Source: Sterolibacterium sp964521075 (GTDB lineage Bacteria > Pseudomonadota > Gammaproteobacteria > Burkholderiales > Rhodocyclaceae). From it: a stretch of 41,629 nt of DNA. The stretch covers positions 1-41,629 of the forward strand of contig CAZFPI010000008.1 of NCBI GenBank assembly GCA_964521075.1, given 5' to 3'. Below are positions 32,501-39,599 of this stretch, one piece after another (positions within the stretch are counted from its first letter, which is position 1; every line of letters begins with the position of its first letter). The notes beneath the pieces were generated by a model. It did no database searches, was not told the origin of the DNA, and saw nothing but the letters and a program-made list of their open reading frames with translations. The translations under genes were made by a program, and so were the position numbers.

Positions 32501-33074
32501 GATGCAGGTCCGGGCGAAGCAATTCAGCCTTGCCTGGCCCGCCGTCTTTCGCCGGGCGCATTTTGTAGAGTGCCAGGCGGCCATCTCCGGCCGTCAGTAC
32601 ATAGCGGATATGTGGCCCGGCAAGGGCGGCGGCGGAAGCCTCGTCGCCGGTGCTGCCTCCGGCCGGGCTGCCGTGGTGTTCGATTTCCTGCAGCCAGTGC
32701 AGGATTTCACCAGACATACCCTGCCCTGCCTGATCCGGAACATGCTTCGCTTCCTCGCGCACTGCCTCGCCCTGCCATTGCACGAGTACGGCGACGACGT
32801 GCTCGCAGTTGAAGCCGTCCGGGCAGGTGCAAACACCTGCCACATGCGTCACGCGGCGGCCGTTGTGGCTCAGCTGGATATCCTGTTTGTATTTTTTTCC
32901 GCGCGCACCCGGGCAAACTCCGGTGATACGCAGCTTTCCCCGGGCGATTTTCGGCACACCCACCGTCACCTGACGCTGGGCCAGCAAGGCGCGGCCGTGC
33001 GTCACCAGCGACGGTTGGAAGTGGTCATCGAAAGATAACTGCAGGCGTCGGACGTCGTCCGTCATCATGGACAT
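29559..33074 (-). CDS. SWIM zinc-finger SNF2-family helicase (RapA/HepA-like)
   Basis: A protein of about 1170 residues. The N-terminus carries a SWIM zinc finger (CTCPDGFNCEH) and a long less conserved middle. The C-terminal half is a complete SNF2 ATPase: motif I DDMGLGKTIQT, motif II LDEAQFIKN, motif III LTGTPLENHLGELW, motif V KAGGTGLNLTAAD and motif VI ARAYRIGQ. Such proteins remodel nucleic acid-protein complexes; some are linked with defence, others with transcription recycling. The start is uncertain: MSMMTDDVRRLQL at 33074 or 33068 fits the family, while the open frame runs to 33149, and no good ribosome binding site is seen. A 9 bp tandem repeat (32133-32213) codes for an Ala-Glu-Ser tract in the middle. 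Confidence 0.88.
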   Translation of the reverse strand: MSMMTDDVRRLQLSFDDHFQPSLVTHGRALLAQRQVTVGVPKIARGKLRITGVCPGARGKKYKQDIQLSHNGRRVTHVAGVCTCPDGFNCEHVVAVLVQWQGEAVREEAKHVPDQAGQGMSGEILHWLQEIEHHGSPAGGSTGDEASAAALAGPHIRYVLTAGDGRLALYKMRPAKDGGPGKAELLRPDLHQLTWGNVPSWFHAPDIPVLRLFLVMQDNVMFSCEASQPLQGEEGAHLLRLALRTGRLHLDSTEKSLLSPGPLVSARLGWRREADGRQHPRVILAGRAESAEAAESAESAESAESAESAESAESVPPPLLLPTWPVWYVDTQRHETGPVVLDLPDELARKLLMAPPLDELDAWLVRSRLAELGPRLQCDIPLPEAASPEPAEGKPRAILRLQAVRLLPSAVLSTEEKHAAATLWFEYPGLARIPGVEPVPSLLRARREEPAQGQSPFMTILRDQPAEEAVWTLLHGEGLESYRQRLPRAGRAGPDAANDCLMPALQDPASWLLFMELSLPRLEQAGVTIEMDDDFPFQPLQAEDWFIEVLEDEFLDNSEWFDLDLGVIVDGKRVSLVEPLARLIALRPQLLEDLRRLDDDERVPLPIGERHILPVPARRMRIWLGPLLEFSGEGERLRLGRLNAGSLIELETLSGRWFGGERVRELAHRLQDFTGIEQVEPAEGFQATLREYQQRGLSWLQFLRSYNLSGILADDMGLGKTIQTLAHLHLEKVSGRATLPSMIVMPTSLITNWCSEAERFAPGLKVLALHGAARSLHFADIANADLIFTTYPLLVRDQEVLLQQEFHLLVLDEAQFIKNPKAHAHRVARQIKARHRLSLTGTPLENHLGELWAQYNFLMPGLLGDVRRFAAAFRTPIEKQNDAERRQQLAERVRPFLLRRTKEQVLAELPPRTEVVRWVELTGEQRDMYESLRLIFDRKLRQVLATRGVSQSQIMILDALLKLRQVCCDPRLVRLPAASSVSSPAFSLPSGEIGDPSASAKLGLLMGMLPELIEEGRRVLLFSQFTSMLALIEDALRQRSIDYVKLTGQTKDRETPINRFQQGEVPLFLISLKAGGTGLNLTAADTVIHFDPWWNPAVEEQASARAYRIGQDKPVFVYKLLTKGTVEEKILALQQRKQHLADNLLAGAAPQQHLITAEDLEVLFQPLDPAE
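32133..32213. repeat. Nine tandem copies of a 9 bp unit inside the SNF2 gene
   Basis: The unit AGACTCCGC is repeated nine times, eight exactly and one with a single change (AGCCTCCGC at 32196-32204). Read in the gene's frame it gives an (Ala-Glu-Ser)n tract. Length changes by slippage would keep the frame, so the tract may vary between strains. Confidence 0.95.
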
Positions 33075-33180
33075 CAGGCAAACAAGGCGAACAGGTGAGG
33101 TTACCAGACTCGGACGAGTGCTGGCGAGTGCTCGGGCACAGGATGCCAACTATTTGGCAATTACAGGTCTCGATGCTCTG

Positions 33181-34302
33181 TCAGGTTTTTTCGAGCACGA
33201 CACTGCCGATCGAATAGCCCGCGCCAAATGAACAGATCACGCCGACATCACCCTGGACAAGATCCGAGCGGTGATGATGAAAGGCGATGATGGAGCCTGC
33301 CGAAGCGGTGTTGGCGTATTCGTCGAGAATCACCGGCGCATCATCCGCCGTGGCATCCCGTTCGAGCAGCTTCCGGGCGATCAGCTGGTTCATCGACAGA
33401 TTGGCCTGATGCAGCCAGTAACGTCGAACATCGCCCGCCGGGGCGAGATCGAGTGTATTCAGGTGCGTGGCAATATGTTCGGCCGCCATGGGGCAAACCT
33501 CCTTGAACACCTTGCGCCCTTCCTGGACGAACAGTTTGTCCCGCGCCTGCGGATCGGCATCCTCGCAGCGATTCACGAAACCGGCGTTGTTGCGAATGTT
33601 GTTGGAATAACGCGTCGCCAGGCGTGTGCCCAGTACCTTCCAGCCGCCTGGCCGGGCCGTCTCCGCCCGCTCGATCAGGATTGCGGTACAGATGTCGCCG
33701 AAGATGAAATGGCAGTCACGGTCGGTCCAGCAGTGATGGGCGGAGGTGATTTCCGGATTGACCACCAGCACGGCCCGGGCAGTTCCGCAGCGCACGGCAT
33801 TGACCGCCTGCTCGATACCGAAGGTCGCCGAAGAACAGGCGACATTCATGTCGAAGCCGTAGCCACGAACTCCGAGTGCCTGCTGGATTTCGATGGCCAT
33901 GGCCGGGTAGGGGCGTTGCATGTTGGAGGCAGCGCAGATAACGCCGTCGATATCCTCGGCAGTTTTTCCTGCTTGCGACATGGCATCCCGGGCAGCCGCC
34001 ACGGCGATTTCTGCCATGAGGGAAAGCTCGTCATTGGCGCGTGGCGGGTAATGCGGCCGCATCCGGTTCGGGTCGAGAATCCCGGCCTTGTCGAGCACAT
34101 GGCGGCGATGGATGCCGGAAGCCTTTTCGATGAATTCGACACTCGACTCCAGGAGCGGCTCGGCCTTTCCCTGTGCGATGGCCGCCGCATTACGCTGGTT
34201 TTCCAGCGCGACATAACGGTTGAAAGCGGTGACGAGTTCCTGATTGTCGATCACGGCGTCCGGAACGAACAGGCCGGTTCCACTGATAACGGCAGTATGC
34301 AC
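33181..34302 (-). CDS. 3-oxoacyl-ACP synthase III (FabH-like)
   Basis: A 373-residue thiolase-fold condensing enzyme with the FabH triad: Cys156 in DMNVACSSATFG, His298 in WLHQANLSMN and Asn331 in EYANTASAGS. It is longer than housekeeping FabH (about 320) because of an insert around residues 30-60, as in FabH paralogues that accept longer acyl-CoA starters, for example the Pseudomonas PA3286 type. The start is a GTG at 34302 (MHTAVISGTGLFVP) with AAAGG 9 bases upstream; the open frame upstream is only the antisense-free tail of the preceding gene. It starts 4 bp after the GGDEF/EAL stop, so both are co-transcribed. Confidence 0.87.
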   Translation of the reverse strand: MHTAVISGTGLFVPDAVIDNQELVTAFNRYVALENQRNAAAIAQGKAEPLLESSVEFIEKASGIHRRHVLDKAGILDPNRMRPHYPPRANDELSLMAEIAVAAARDAMSQAGKTAEDIDGVICAASNMQRPYPAMAIEIQQALGVRGYGFDMNVACSSATFGIEQAVNAVRCGTARAVLVVNPEITSAHHCWTDRDCHFIFGDICTAILIERAETARPGGWKVLGTRLATRYSNNIRNNAGFVNRCEDADPQARDKLFVQEGRKVFKEVCPMAAEHIATHLNTLDLAPAGDVRRYWLHQANLSMNQLIARKLLERDATADDAPVILDEYANTASAGSIIAFHHHRSDLVQGDVGVICSFGAGYSIGSVVLEKT

Positions 34303-34306
34303 AGTC

Positions 34307-36406
34307 TTACCTTTCTGAAGGAGTGAGGTGTCTTTTGACAAAGGCGGTAGCCTCGGCCACCGGCATGGGGCGGGCATAGAAATACCCCTGGAAGCGTTCG
34401 CACCTGAGCTCGCGCAGCAAGCTCGCCTGGGCTTCAGTTTCCACACCCTCGGCCACGGTATCCATGCCCAGGGTTTTCGCCATGCTGATGGTCGTGGCGC
34501 AAATGGCAGCGTCGTTGCTGTCAGTATCAATATCCTTGACGAAGGACCGGTCGATTTTCAGGGTATTGATGGGCAACTGTTTGAGATAGGCCAGCGAGGA
34601 ATAGCCCGTACCGAAATCGTCCATCGCCAGCTTGATGCCCATCGCGCTGATCTGCCGGAGCCGATCGATGCACAGATCGGCATCTTCCATGACCATGGAT
34701 TCGGTCACTTCCATTTCAATATCTCCGCCGCTCAGGCCATGCTGTGCAAGGGCTTGCCGGATGGTGTCGAGCAAGGCGGGATCCCGCAATTGCTGGGCAG
34801 AAAGATTGATGGCCAGACGCACGCCCACGATACCCTGCCTTTGCCATTCCGCGCGAATACGGCAGGCTTCTTCGATCACCCAGGCACCGATCTTGTCCAT
34901 CAGGTGCATTTCTTCGGCAACAGGGATGAAACGCACAGGCGCGATCATGCCGTCTTCGGGATGATGCCAGCGGATCAAGGCTTCGGCACTGACAACCCGG
35001 CCACTGCCCGCGTCCACCTGCGGCTGAACGTAGAGTTCGAGCTGCCCCTGTTCGATGGCAACGCGCAGGGCATTGCCCACGCGCATCCGTTCCTGGATGG
35101 CGGTATTGAACCCGGGCTGATAGAACTGCGTCCGGTTTCGCCCTTGCCGTTTGGCTTCACGCGTGGCCAGATCGGCAGCCACCAGCAGGGTTTCTGCCGT
35201 ATCGGCATCCTCGGGAAAACAGGCGATTCCGATGCTGGCCGTGATGTGCAGGGTGTGGGTATCGATCTCAAAAGGTGCGCGCAGACCGGCATGCACCGAG
35301 TCTGCCAGCTGCGAAGCGGCCTGTGCCACGGGCTGCCGGGTATGGACGCAGATGAATTCGTCCGCATTCAGGCGGGCGACGAAGTCGGTATCCTGGATCA
35401 GGGCATGCAGGCGGCGCGAGACCTGTTGCAGCAGGCGGTCGCCCACATTCGGGCCGAGCGTGTCATTGATGACGTCGAAACGGTCGATGTCGATATGCAG
35501 CATGGCAAAGCCCCGCCCCGTCAGGCGGGTCATTTCGATCGGCACGAGGATGCGCTCAAAAAGCCCGACCCGGCTGGGCAGGGAAGTCAGGCGGTCATTG
35601 TAGGAAAGATGATGCACGATTTTGCGCGTCTCCCGGTGGCGGGAAAGCTCACCACGCAAGGCGTCGATGATCCGCCGCTGGCGCGTATTGGCCACCACCA
35701 GCTTGCGCGCCAGCACGACCAGTATGGAAGCCGTCAGGATGACGTAGCCAAAGCCGCCGGTGTAGATGAAACGAATCTCGCCGGATTCCACAAAACCACC
35801 AATGGCAACCCCAAACATCAACATCAGCAAACCGGCACAAATGACGATCGCCCCCTGGCGATCCACCTTGGCGTGATACACCGCCGTTCGATAAAAATTC
35901 CAGAAGTAAATCAGGAAGATCATGACTCGTCCGTAGAACACGCCGGGGTTGGGCGTCCCCACCAGAATCTGCAAACGTTCCCCCCAGGGAAGCGTCATGA
36001 TTTCAGAATGAAACTCCCCGATGAAACGGGTTCCTGTCGGAGAATGAATAGTCAGCGCAAGCAGAATCAAAGAAAGCCCGGCCATGCCGATCATCAGGCG
36101 GCGACGATGGGGGTAACGTGTGTAGGTAGCGATGAAGGCCGTGATGAAAAACAGCTGCGCTGAAGCAAAACCGTTCATCCACCGCTGACAATCCGACGCA
36201 ATGGAGACATCCGTTGCCTGATGGAATTGCGCCGTGGCCAGCTGGGATGCCGCCGACAGCAGACAAGCGACCAGCAACCAGGGCAACCCATGGATACGGA
36301 TGCCGGAAGCCGCAACAGCAAGGCAAGCCAGCACGGCGCAAAAAGCAAAACCTGCCGACAGATGCAGCAGGAGAATCAGCAGCCCGGGTTCGATGCCTGA
36401 GAGCAT
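34307..36406 (-). CDS. Membrane GGDEF-EAL protein, probable c-di-GMP phosphodiesterase
   Basis: A 699-residue protein. About seven hydrophobic segments fill the first ~230 residues and form a membrane sensor, then come a GGDEF domain and an EAL domain. The cyclase signature is degenerate (RLNADEF in place of GGDEF), so cyclase activity is unlikely. The EAL domain keeps EALIRWHHP, the metal-binding MDDFGTGYSSL and LKIDRSFVKDI, so c-di-GMP hydrolysis is likely. The gene begins after the nar terminator and leads into the FabH-like gene. Confidence 0.9.
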   Translation of the reverse strand: MLSGIEPGLLILLLHLSAGFAFCAVLACLAVAASGIRIHGLPWLLVACLLSAASQLATAQFHQATDVSIASDCQRWMNGFASAQLFFITAFIATYTRYPHRRRLMIGMAGLSLILLALTIHSPTGTRFIGEFHSEIMTLPWGERLQILVGTPNPGVFYGRVMIFLIYFWNFYRTAVYHAKVDRQGAIVICAGLLMLMFGVAIGGFVESGEIRFIYTGGFGYVILTASILVVLARKLVVANTRQRRIIDALRGELSRHRETRKIVHHLSYNDRLTSLPSRVGLFERILVPIEMTRLTGRGFAMLHIDIDRFDVINDTLGPNVGDRLLQQVSRRLHALIQDTDFVARLNADEFICVHTRQPVAQAASQLADSVHAGLRAPFEIDTHTLHITASIGIACFPEDADTAETLLVAADLATREAKRQGRNRTQFYQPGFNTAIQERMRVGNALRVAIEQGQLELYVQPQVDAGSGRVVSAEALIRWHHPEDGMIAPVRFIPVAEEMHLMDKIGAWVIEEACRIRAEWQRQGIVGVRLAINLSAQQLRDPALLDTIRQALAQHGLSGGDIEMEVTESMVMEDADLCIDRLRQISAMGIKLAMDDFGTGYSSLAYLKQLPINTLKIDRSFVKDIDTDSNDAAICATTISMAKTLGMDTVAEGVETEAQASLLRELRCERFQGYFYARPMPVAEATAFVKRHLTPSER

Positions 36407-36465
36407 TCACGTTTCTCCGCTGAACAGGCCTGCCAGATTACTGGAAGCCTGAAGGATTGCCAATA

Positions 36466-36500
36466 AAAAACGCGGCAAGCCCCAAGGCCGCCGCGTTTTT
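36466..36500. terminator. Bidirectional rho-independent terminator after narI
   Basis: AAAAACGCGGC (36466-36476) and GCCGCGTTTTT (36490-36500) form an 11 bp perfect inverted repeat with a 13-base loop and an A/T tail on both sides. It lies 57 bp downstream of the narI stop and 60 bp upstream of the GGDEF/EAL start, and would end leftward nar transcription. Confidence 0.88.
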
Positions 36501-36556
36501 CACTGACTGCTTCCCTCCGGCATCGGGATGACGCCGGAGGCCAGCCGGGCCGGCAC

Positions 36557-37261
36557 TTAACGCACGGCCGGACGACGCTTGGTGCGAACGATCTGGTAGG
36601 CGCGGGCAATGTAGCCAATCGGCGCGCTCCAGATATGCACCAGACGGGTGAAGGGGAAGAACAGGAATACCGACATGCCAAGGAACATGTGGAATTTATA
36701 GACACCATCGACATTCTTCACCAGGCTGGGATCGGGGTGCAGGTAGAGAATGCTTTGCACCCAGTCGGCCAGGCTGATCATCACGGCTGCATCGCCGTGA
36801 TTGGCATGGCCAATCGAGGTCGGGATCGTCGACAAACCGGCAGCAACGGTGAGCACCAGCCAGCCGAGGATGTTGATGTCTATCCAGCGCGAAGCTGCAC
36901 GGACGCGCGGATTGGTCATGCGACGCATCCAGAGCATGACCGCGCCGATCAGGCAGGCCGAACCGAACACCGTACCGGCAGTGATGGCGATCCACTGGTG
37001 GGCGAGATCGGAAAGACCGAGGGTGGTGAAGACCGCGTGCGGCGTCAGCAGGCCCACGATGTGCCCGCCGAACAGGCCGAGAACGCCGTAGTGGAACAGG
37101 TTGCTGGCGGCACGCATGCCGCTCTTGGAAAGCAGCTGGCTGGAGTCGCTTTTCCAGGTGTACTGCTCGTGGTCGAAACGGATCCAGCTACCGAGCAGGA
37201 AAACGGTGGTGGCGATGTAGGGATACACGCCGAAAATGAAGTTGTGCAGGAAATTATCCAT
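36557..37261 (-). CDS. narI: Respiratory nitrate reductase gamma subunit (cytochrome b)
   Basis: A 234-residue membrane protein with five hydrophobic segments. It passes electrons from quinol through two b hemes to NarH. Expected heme ligand histidines are visible in NLFHYGVLGLFGGHIVGLL and in the later YKFHMFLGMSVFLFFPFTRLVH. GGAGA stands before the ATG. It is the last gene of narGHJI and is followed by a strong terminator. Confidence 0.95.
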   Translation of the reverse strand: MDNFLHNFIFGVYPYIATTVFLLGSWIRFDHEQYTWKSDSSQLLSKSGMRAASNLFHYGVLGLFGGHIVGLLTPHAVFTTLGLSDLAHQWIAITAGTVFGSACLIGAVMLWMRRMTNPRVRAASRWIDINILGWLVLTVAAGLSTIPTSIGHANHGDAAVMISLADWVQSILYLHPDPSLVKNVDGVYKFHMFLGMSVFLFFPFTRLVHIWSAPIGYIARAYQIVRTKRRPAVR

Positions 37262-37296
37262 GGATGTCTCCGTGTTTGCGTTATGGGGCGCGAGGG

Positions 37297-37941
37297 TCAG
37301 GGCGAAGAGGGCCGGTCGACCTTGGGTGGGCTGCTCCAGTCCACCGGGGGGTCGAAATCGCCATCATCGAGACAGGGGTCTGTCTTGATGGCGGGCGTGG
37401 GCTCTTCCATGTCGTCCGGTGCAGCAACGAGCTGGCTGCGCTGTTCGACGAGCTGGATCAAGGCGGCGTAGAGGCTGCCACCATCTTCCAGATTGACGCG
37501 CAGCTGGCGCAGCACCTTCGTCCAGCGTGACAGGAAAAGCTTGGCTTCCTCGGCATCGAGCATGCTGACGAATTCGAGCATCAGCGGCAGGTAGTCGGGA
37601 AGCTCCTTGGCATCGGCGTTGAGCTCGAAGCCATAGCCCTTGTAATACTCGCCCAGGTCGATCAGGGCGGGGCCACGATTCTTGTCCTCGCCGATCAGGT
37701 GGTGGGTCATGTGCATGCTGTGTTCGGGAACCATGTCGAAGGTACGCACATATTCCTCTTCCAGCGAAAGCGGCTCTTGCGTCACGCGCGCCTCCAGCTG
37801 GTCGAGAAAGCCCGTGAGGGCCGTGCGTTCCGACGGCGAGAGGTCGTCCGCTCCCGTCACGGCCGCCCGGATTTCGGGCAGGGCCGCGCGCAGTTCAGCG
37901 TCCGGGTACTCCAGCAGCGATGAAACGATGCGGTAAAACAT
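37297..37941 (-). CDS. narJ: Nitrate reductase assembly chaperone
   Basis: A protein of about 214 residues of the NarJ/TorD group, needed for molybdenum cofactor insertion into NarG and for membrane attachment of the complex. Landmarks are SSLLEYPDAEL near the start and EEEYVRTFDMVPEHSMHMTHHLIGED in the middle (read across two adjoining segments). Three in-frame ATGs stand in a row (37947, 37944, 37941); GGAGG lies only 2 bases from the first, so the third has the best spacing. The C-terminal ~35 residues are acidic and proline-rich. Confidence 0.93.
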   Translation of the reverse strand: MFYRIVSSLLEYPDAELRAALPEIRAAVTGADDLSPSERTALTGFLDQLEARVTQEPLSLEEEYVRTFDMVPEHSMHMTHHLIGEDKNRGPALIDLGEYYKGYGFELNADAKELPDYLPLMLEFVSMLDAEEAKLFLSRWTKVLRQLRVNLEDGGSLYAALIQLVEQRSQLVAAPDDMEEPTPAIKTDPCLDDGDFDPPVDWSSPPKVDRPSSP

Positions 37942-37956
37942 CATCATGACCTCCGG

Positions 37957-39504
37957 TCAACGTTCGTCGGCAGACGGGGCGGGCTCACGCGATTCGACCG
38001 TACCCTTGCGACGCTCGGGGAACAGCGAATCACCGCTGATCCCAGCCGAAGAGTCATTGCCAAAGGTGAAGCCGTTCTGGCCCTGGAAGCCGTAGAAGTC
38101 GTCTTCAGTCAGCTCGGCGTGGCCGGTCGGGATGACGAAACGGTCTTCGTAGTTGGCGATGGCCATCAGCTTGTACATATCTTTGGCCTGCTGCTCGGTC
38201 AGCCCGACCTTGTTCAGCGCGGTGGTATCGGGCTTGCCATCGACGTGCACCGAACGCTGGTAAGAGCGCATGGCCATCATCTTGGCAATAGCGTCGAACA
38301 CCGGCTGCTCCTTGCCGGCCGTCAGCAGGCTGGCCAGATATTGCAGCGGGAAGCGCAGCGCGTCGGCGCGGGGGATCACGCCATCGGCTTCGGTCGGCAG
38401 CTGGCCCTGGTCGATCGCGGATTGCACCGGCGAGAGCGGCGGCACATACCAGACCATCGGGAGAGTGCGGAACTCGGGGTGCATCGGGAAGGCGATCTTC
38501 CATTCCATCGCCATCTTCCAGATGGGCGACTTGCGGGCGGCTTCGATCCAGTCTTCCGGCACACCGTCGCGACGGGCAGCCTTGATGACTTGCGGGTCGT
38601 TCGGGTCGAGGAAGATGCTGCGATGCGCTTCGTAGAGGTCCTGCTCATTGGGCATCGAGGCCAATTCCTCGATCTTGTCGGCGTCATACAGCATGATGCC
38701 GTTGTAGCGGATGCGGCCCACGCAGGATTCGGAACAGACGGTCGGCATGCCGGATTCGACACGCGGGTAGCAGCCGATGCACTTCTCGGCCTTGCCCGAT
38801 TCCCAGTTGTAATACACCTTCTTGTACGGGCAGGACGAAACACACTGACGCCAGCCACGGCACTTGTCCTGGTCGACCAGGACGATGCCATCTTCTTCGC
38901 GCTTGTAGATCGAGCCGGAGGGGCAGGCGGCCACACAGGCGGGGTTCAGACAGTGGTTACACATGCGCGGCAGATACATGTGGAAGGTATTCTCGAATTT
39001 CGAGTAGATCTCCTTCTGCATGTTCTTCATGTTGACGTCCTTGGCGCGCTTGTCGTACTCGCCGGCCAGATCGTCTTCCCAGTTCGGGCCCCAGGTGATC
39101 TTCTCCATCTTTTCACCGGTGATCTGGGAGATGGGGCGAGCCGTCGGCGCGGCTTCGGACAGCGGCGCGTTCTGCAGGTGGGCGTAGTCGAAAGTGAAGG
39201 GCTCGTAGTAATCGTCGATTTCCGGCATGTCCGGATTGGCGAAGATATTGAGCAGGCGGGAGAGCTTGCTGCCGGACTTGAGCTGCAGCTTGCCGTCGAC
39301 GAGCTCCCAGCCGCCCTTCCAGACTTCCTGGTTTTCCCATTGCTTCGGGTAACCGATGCCGGGCTTGGATTCGACGTTGTTGAACCAGGCGTATTCGACG
39401 CCCTTGCGGTTGGTCCAGACGTTTTTACACGTCACGGAGCAGGTGTGGCAGCCAATGCACTTGTCGAGGTTGAAGACAAGGGCGAATTGTGCGCGAACTT
39501 TCAT
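37957..39504 (-). CDS. narH: Respiratory nitrate reductase beta subunit (iron-sulfur)
   Basis: A 515-residue electron-transfer subunit with four cysteine clusters: CIGCHTCSVTC (16-26), CNHCLNPACVAACP, CRGWRQCVSSCP, where Trp replaces one Cys as is usual for the [3Fe-4S] site, and CIGCYPRVESG...CSESC. The start at 39504 is set by AAGGAGAA just upstream; the open frame to 39594 runs through a repeat-filled spacer and is not coding. It forms the NarGH catalytic dimer on the cytoplasmic side of the membrane. Confidence 0.96.
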   Translation of the reverse strand: MKVRAQFALVFNLDKCIGCHTCSVTCKNVWTNRKGVEYAWFNNVESKPGIGYPKQWENQEVWKGGWELVDGKLQLKSGSKLSRLLNIFANPDMPEIDDYYEPFTFDYAHLQNAPLSEAAPTARPISQITGEKMEKITWGPNWEDDLAGEYDKRAKDVNMKNMQKEIYSKFENTFHMYLPRMCNHCLNPACVAACPSGSIYKREEDGIVLVDQDKCRGWRQCVSSCPYKKVYYNWESGKAEKCIGCYPRVESGMPTVCSESCVGRIRYNGIMLYDADKIEELASMPNEQDLYEAHRSIFLDPNDPQVIKAARRDGVPEDWIEAARKSPIWKMAMEWKIAFPMHPEFRTLPMVWYVPPLSPVQSAIDQGQLPTEADGVIPRADALRFPLQYLASLLTAGKEQPVFDAIAKMMAMRSYQRSVHVDGKPDTTALNKVGLTEQQAKDMYKLMAIANYEDRFVIPTGHAELTEDDFYGFQGQNGFTFGNDSSAGISGDSLFPERRKGTVESREPAPSADER

Positions 39505-39524
39505 GCGATTCTCCTTACGGAATG

Positions 39525-39555
39525 TTCGGTGTTCGGTATTCGGTGTTCTGTATTC
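39525..39555. repeat. 7 bp tandem repeats in the narG-narH spacer
   Basis: Four heptamers, TTCGGTG, TTCGGTA, TTCGGTG and TTCTGTA, plus TTC, follow without gaps (plus strand) 21 bp upstream of narH. They lie in the 95 bp spacer between narG and narH and could affect mRNA folding or translation of narH. They may also be a simple slippage product. Confidence 0.8.
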
Positions 39556-39599
39556 ATCGGGGAGAGCAGGCAAGCCGCCCTCCCCTCGTCTCATCGATC

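Noticed and set aside
39505..39594. N-terminal extension of NarH to 39594
   Set aside because: NarH starts at MKVRAQFALVFNLDKCIGC with a strong ribosome binding site; the extension is coded by the heptamer repeat spacer.
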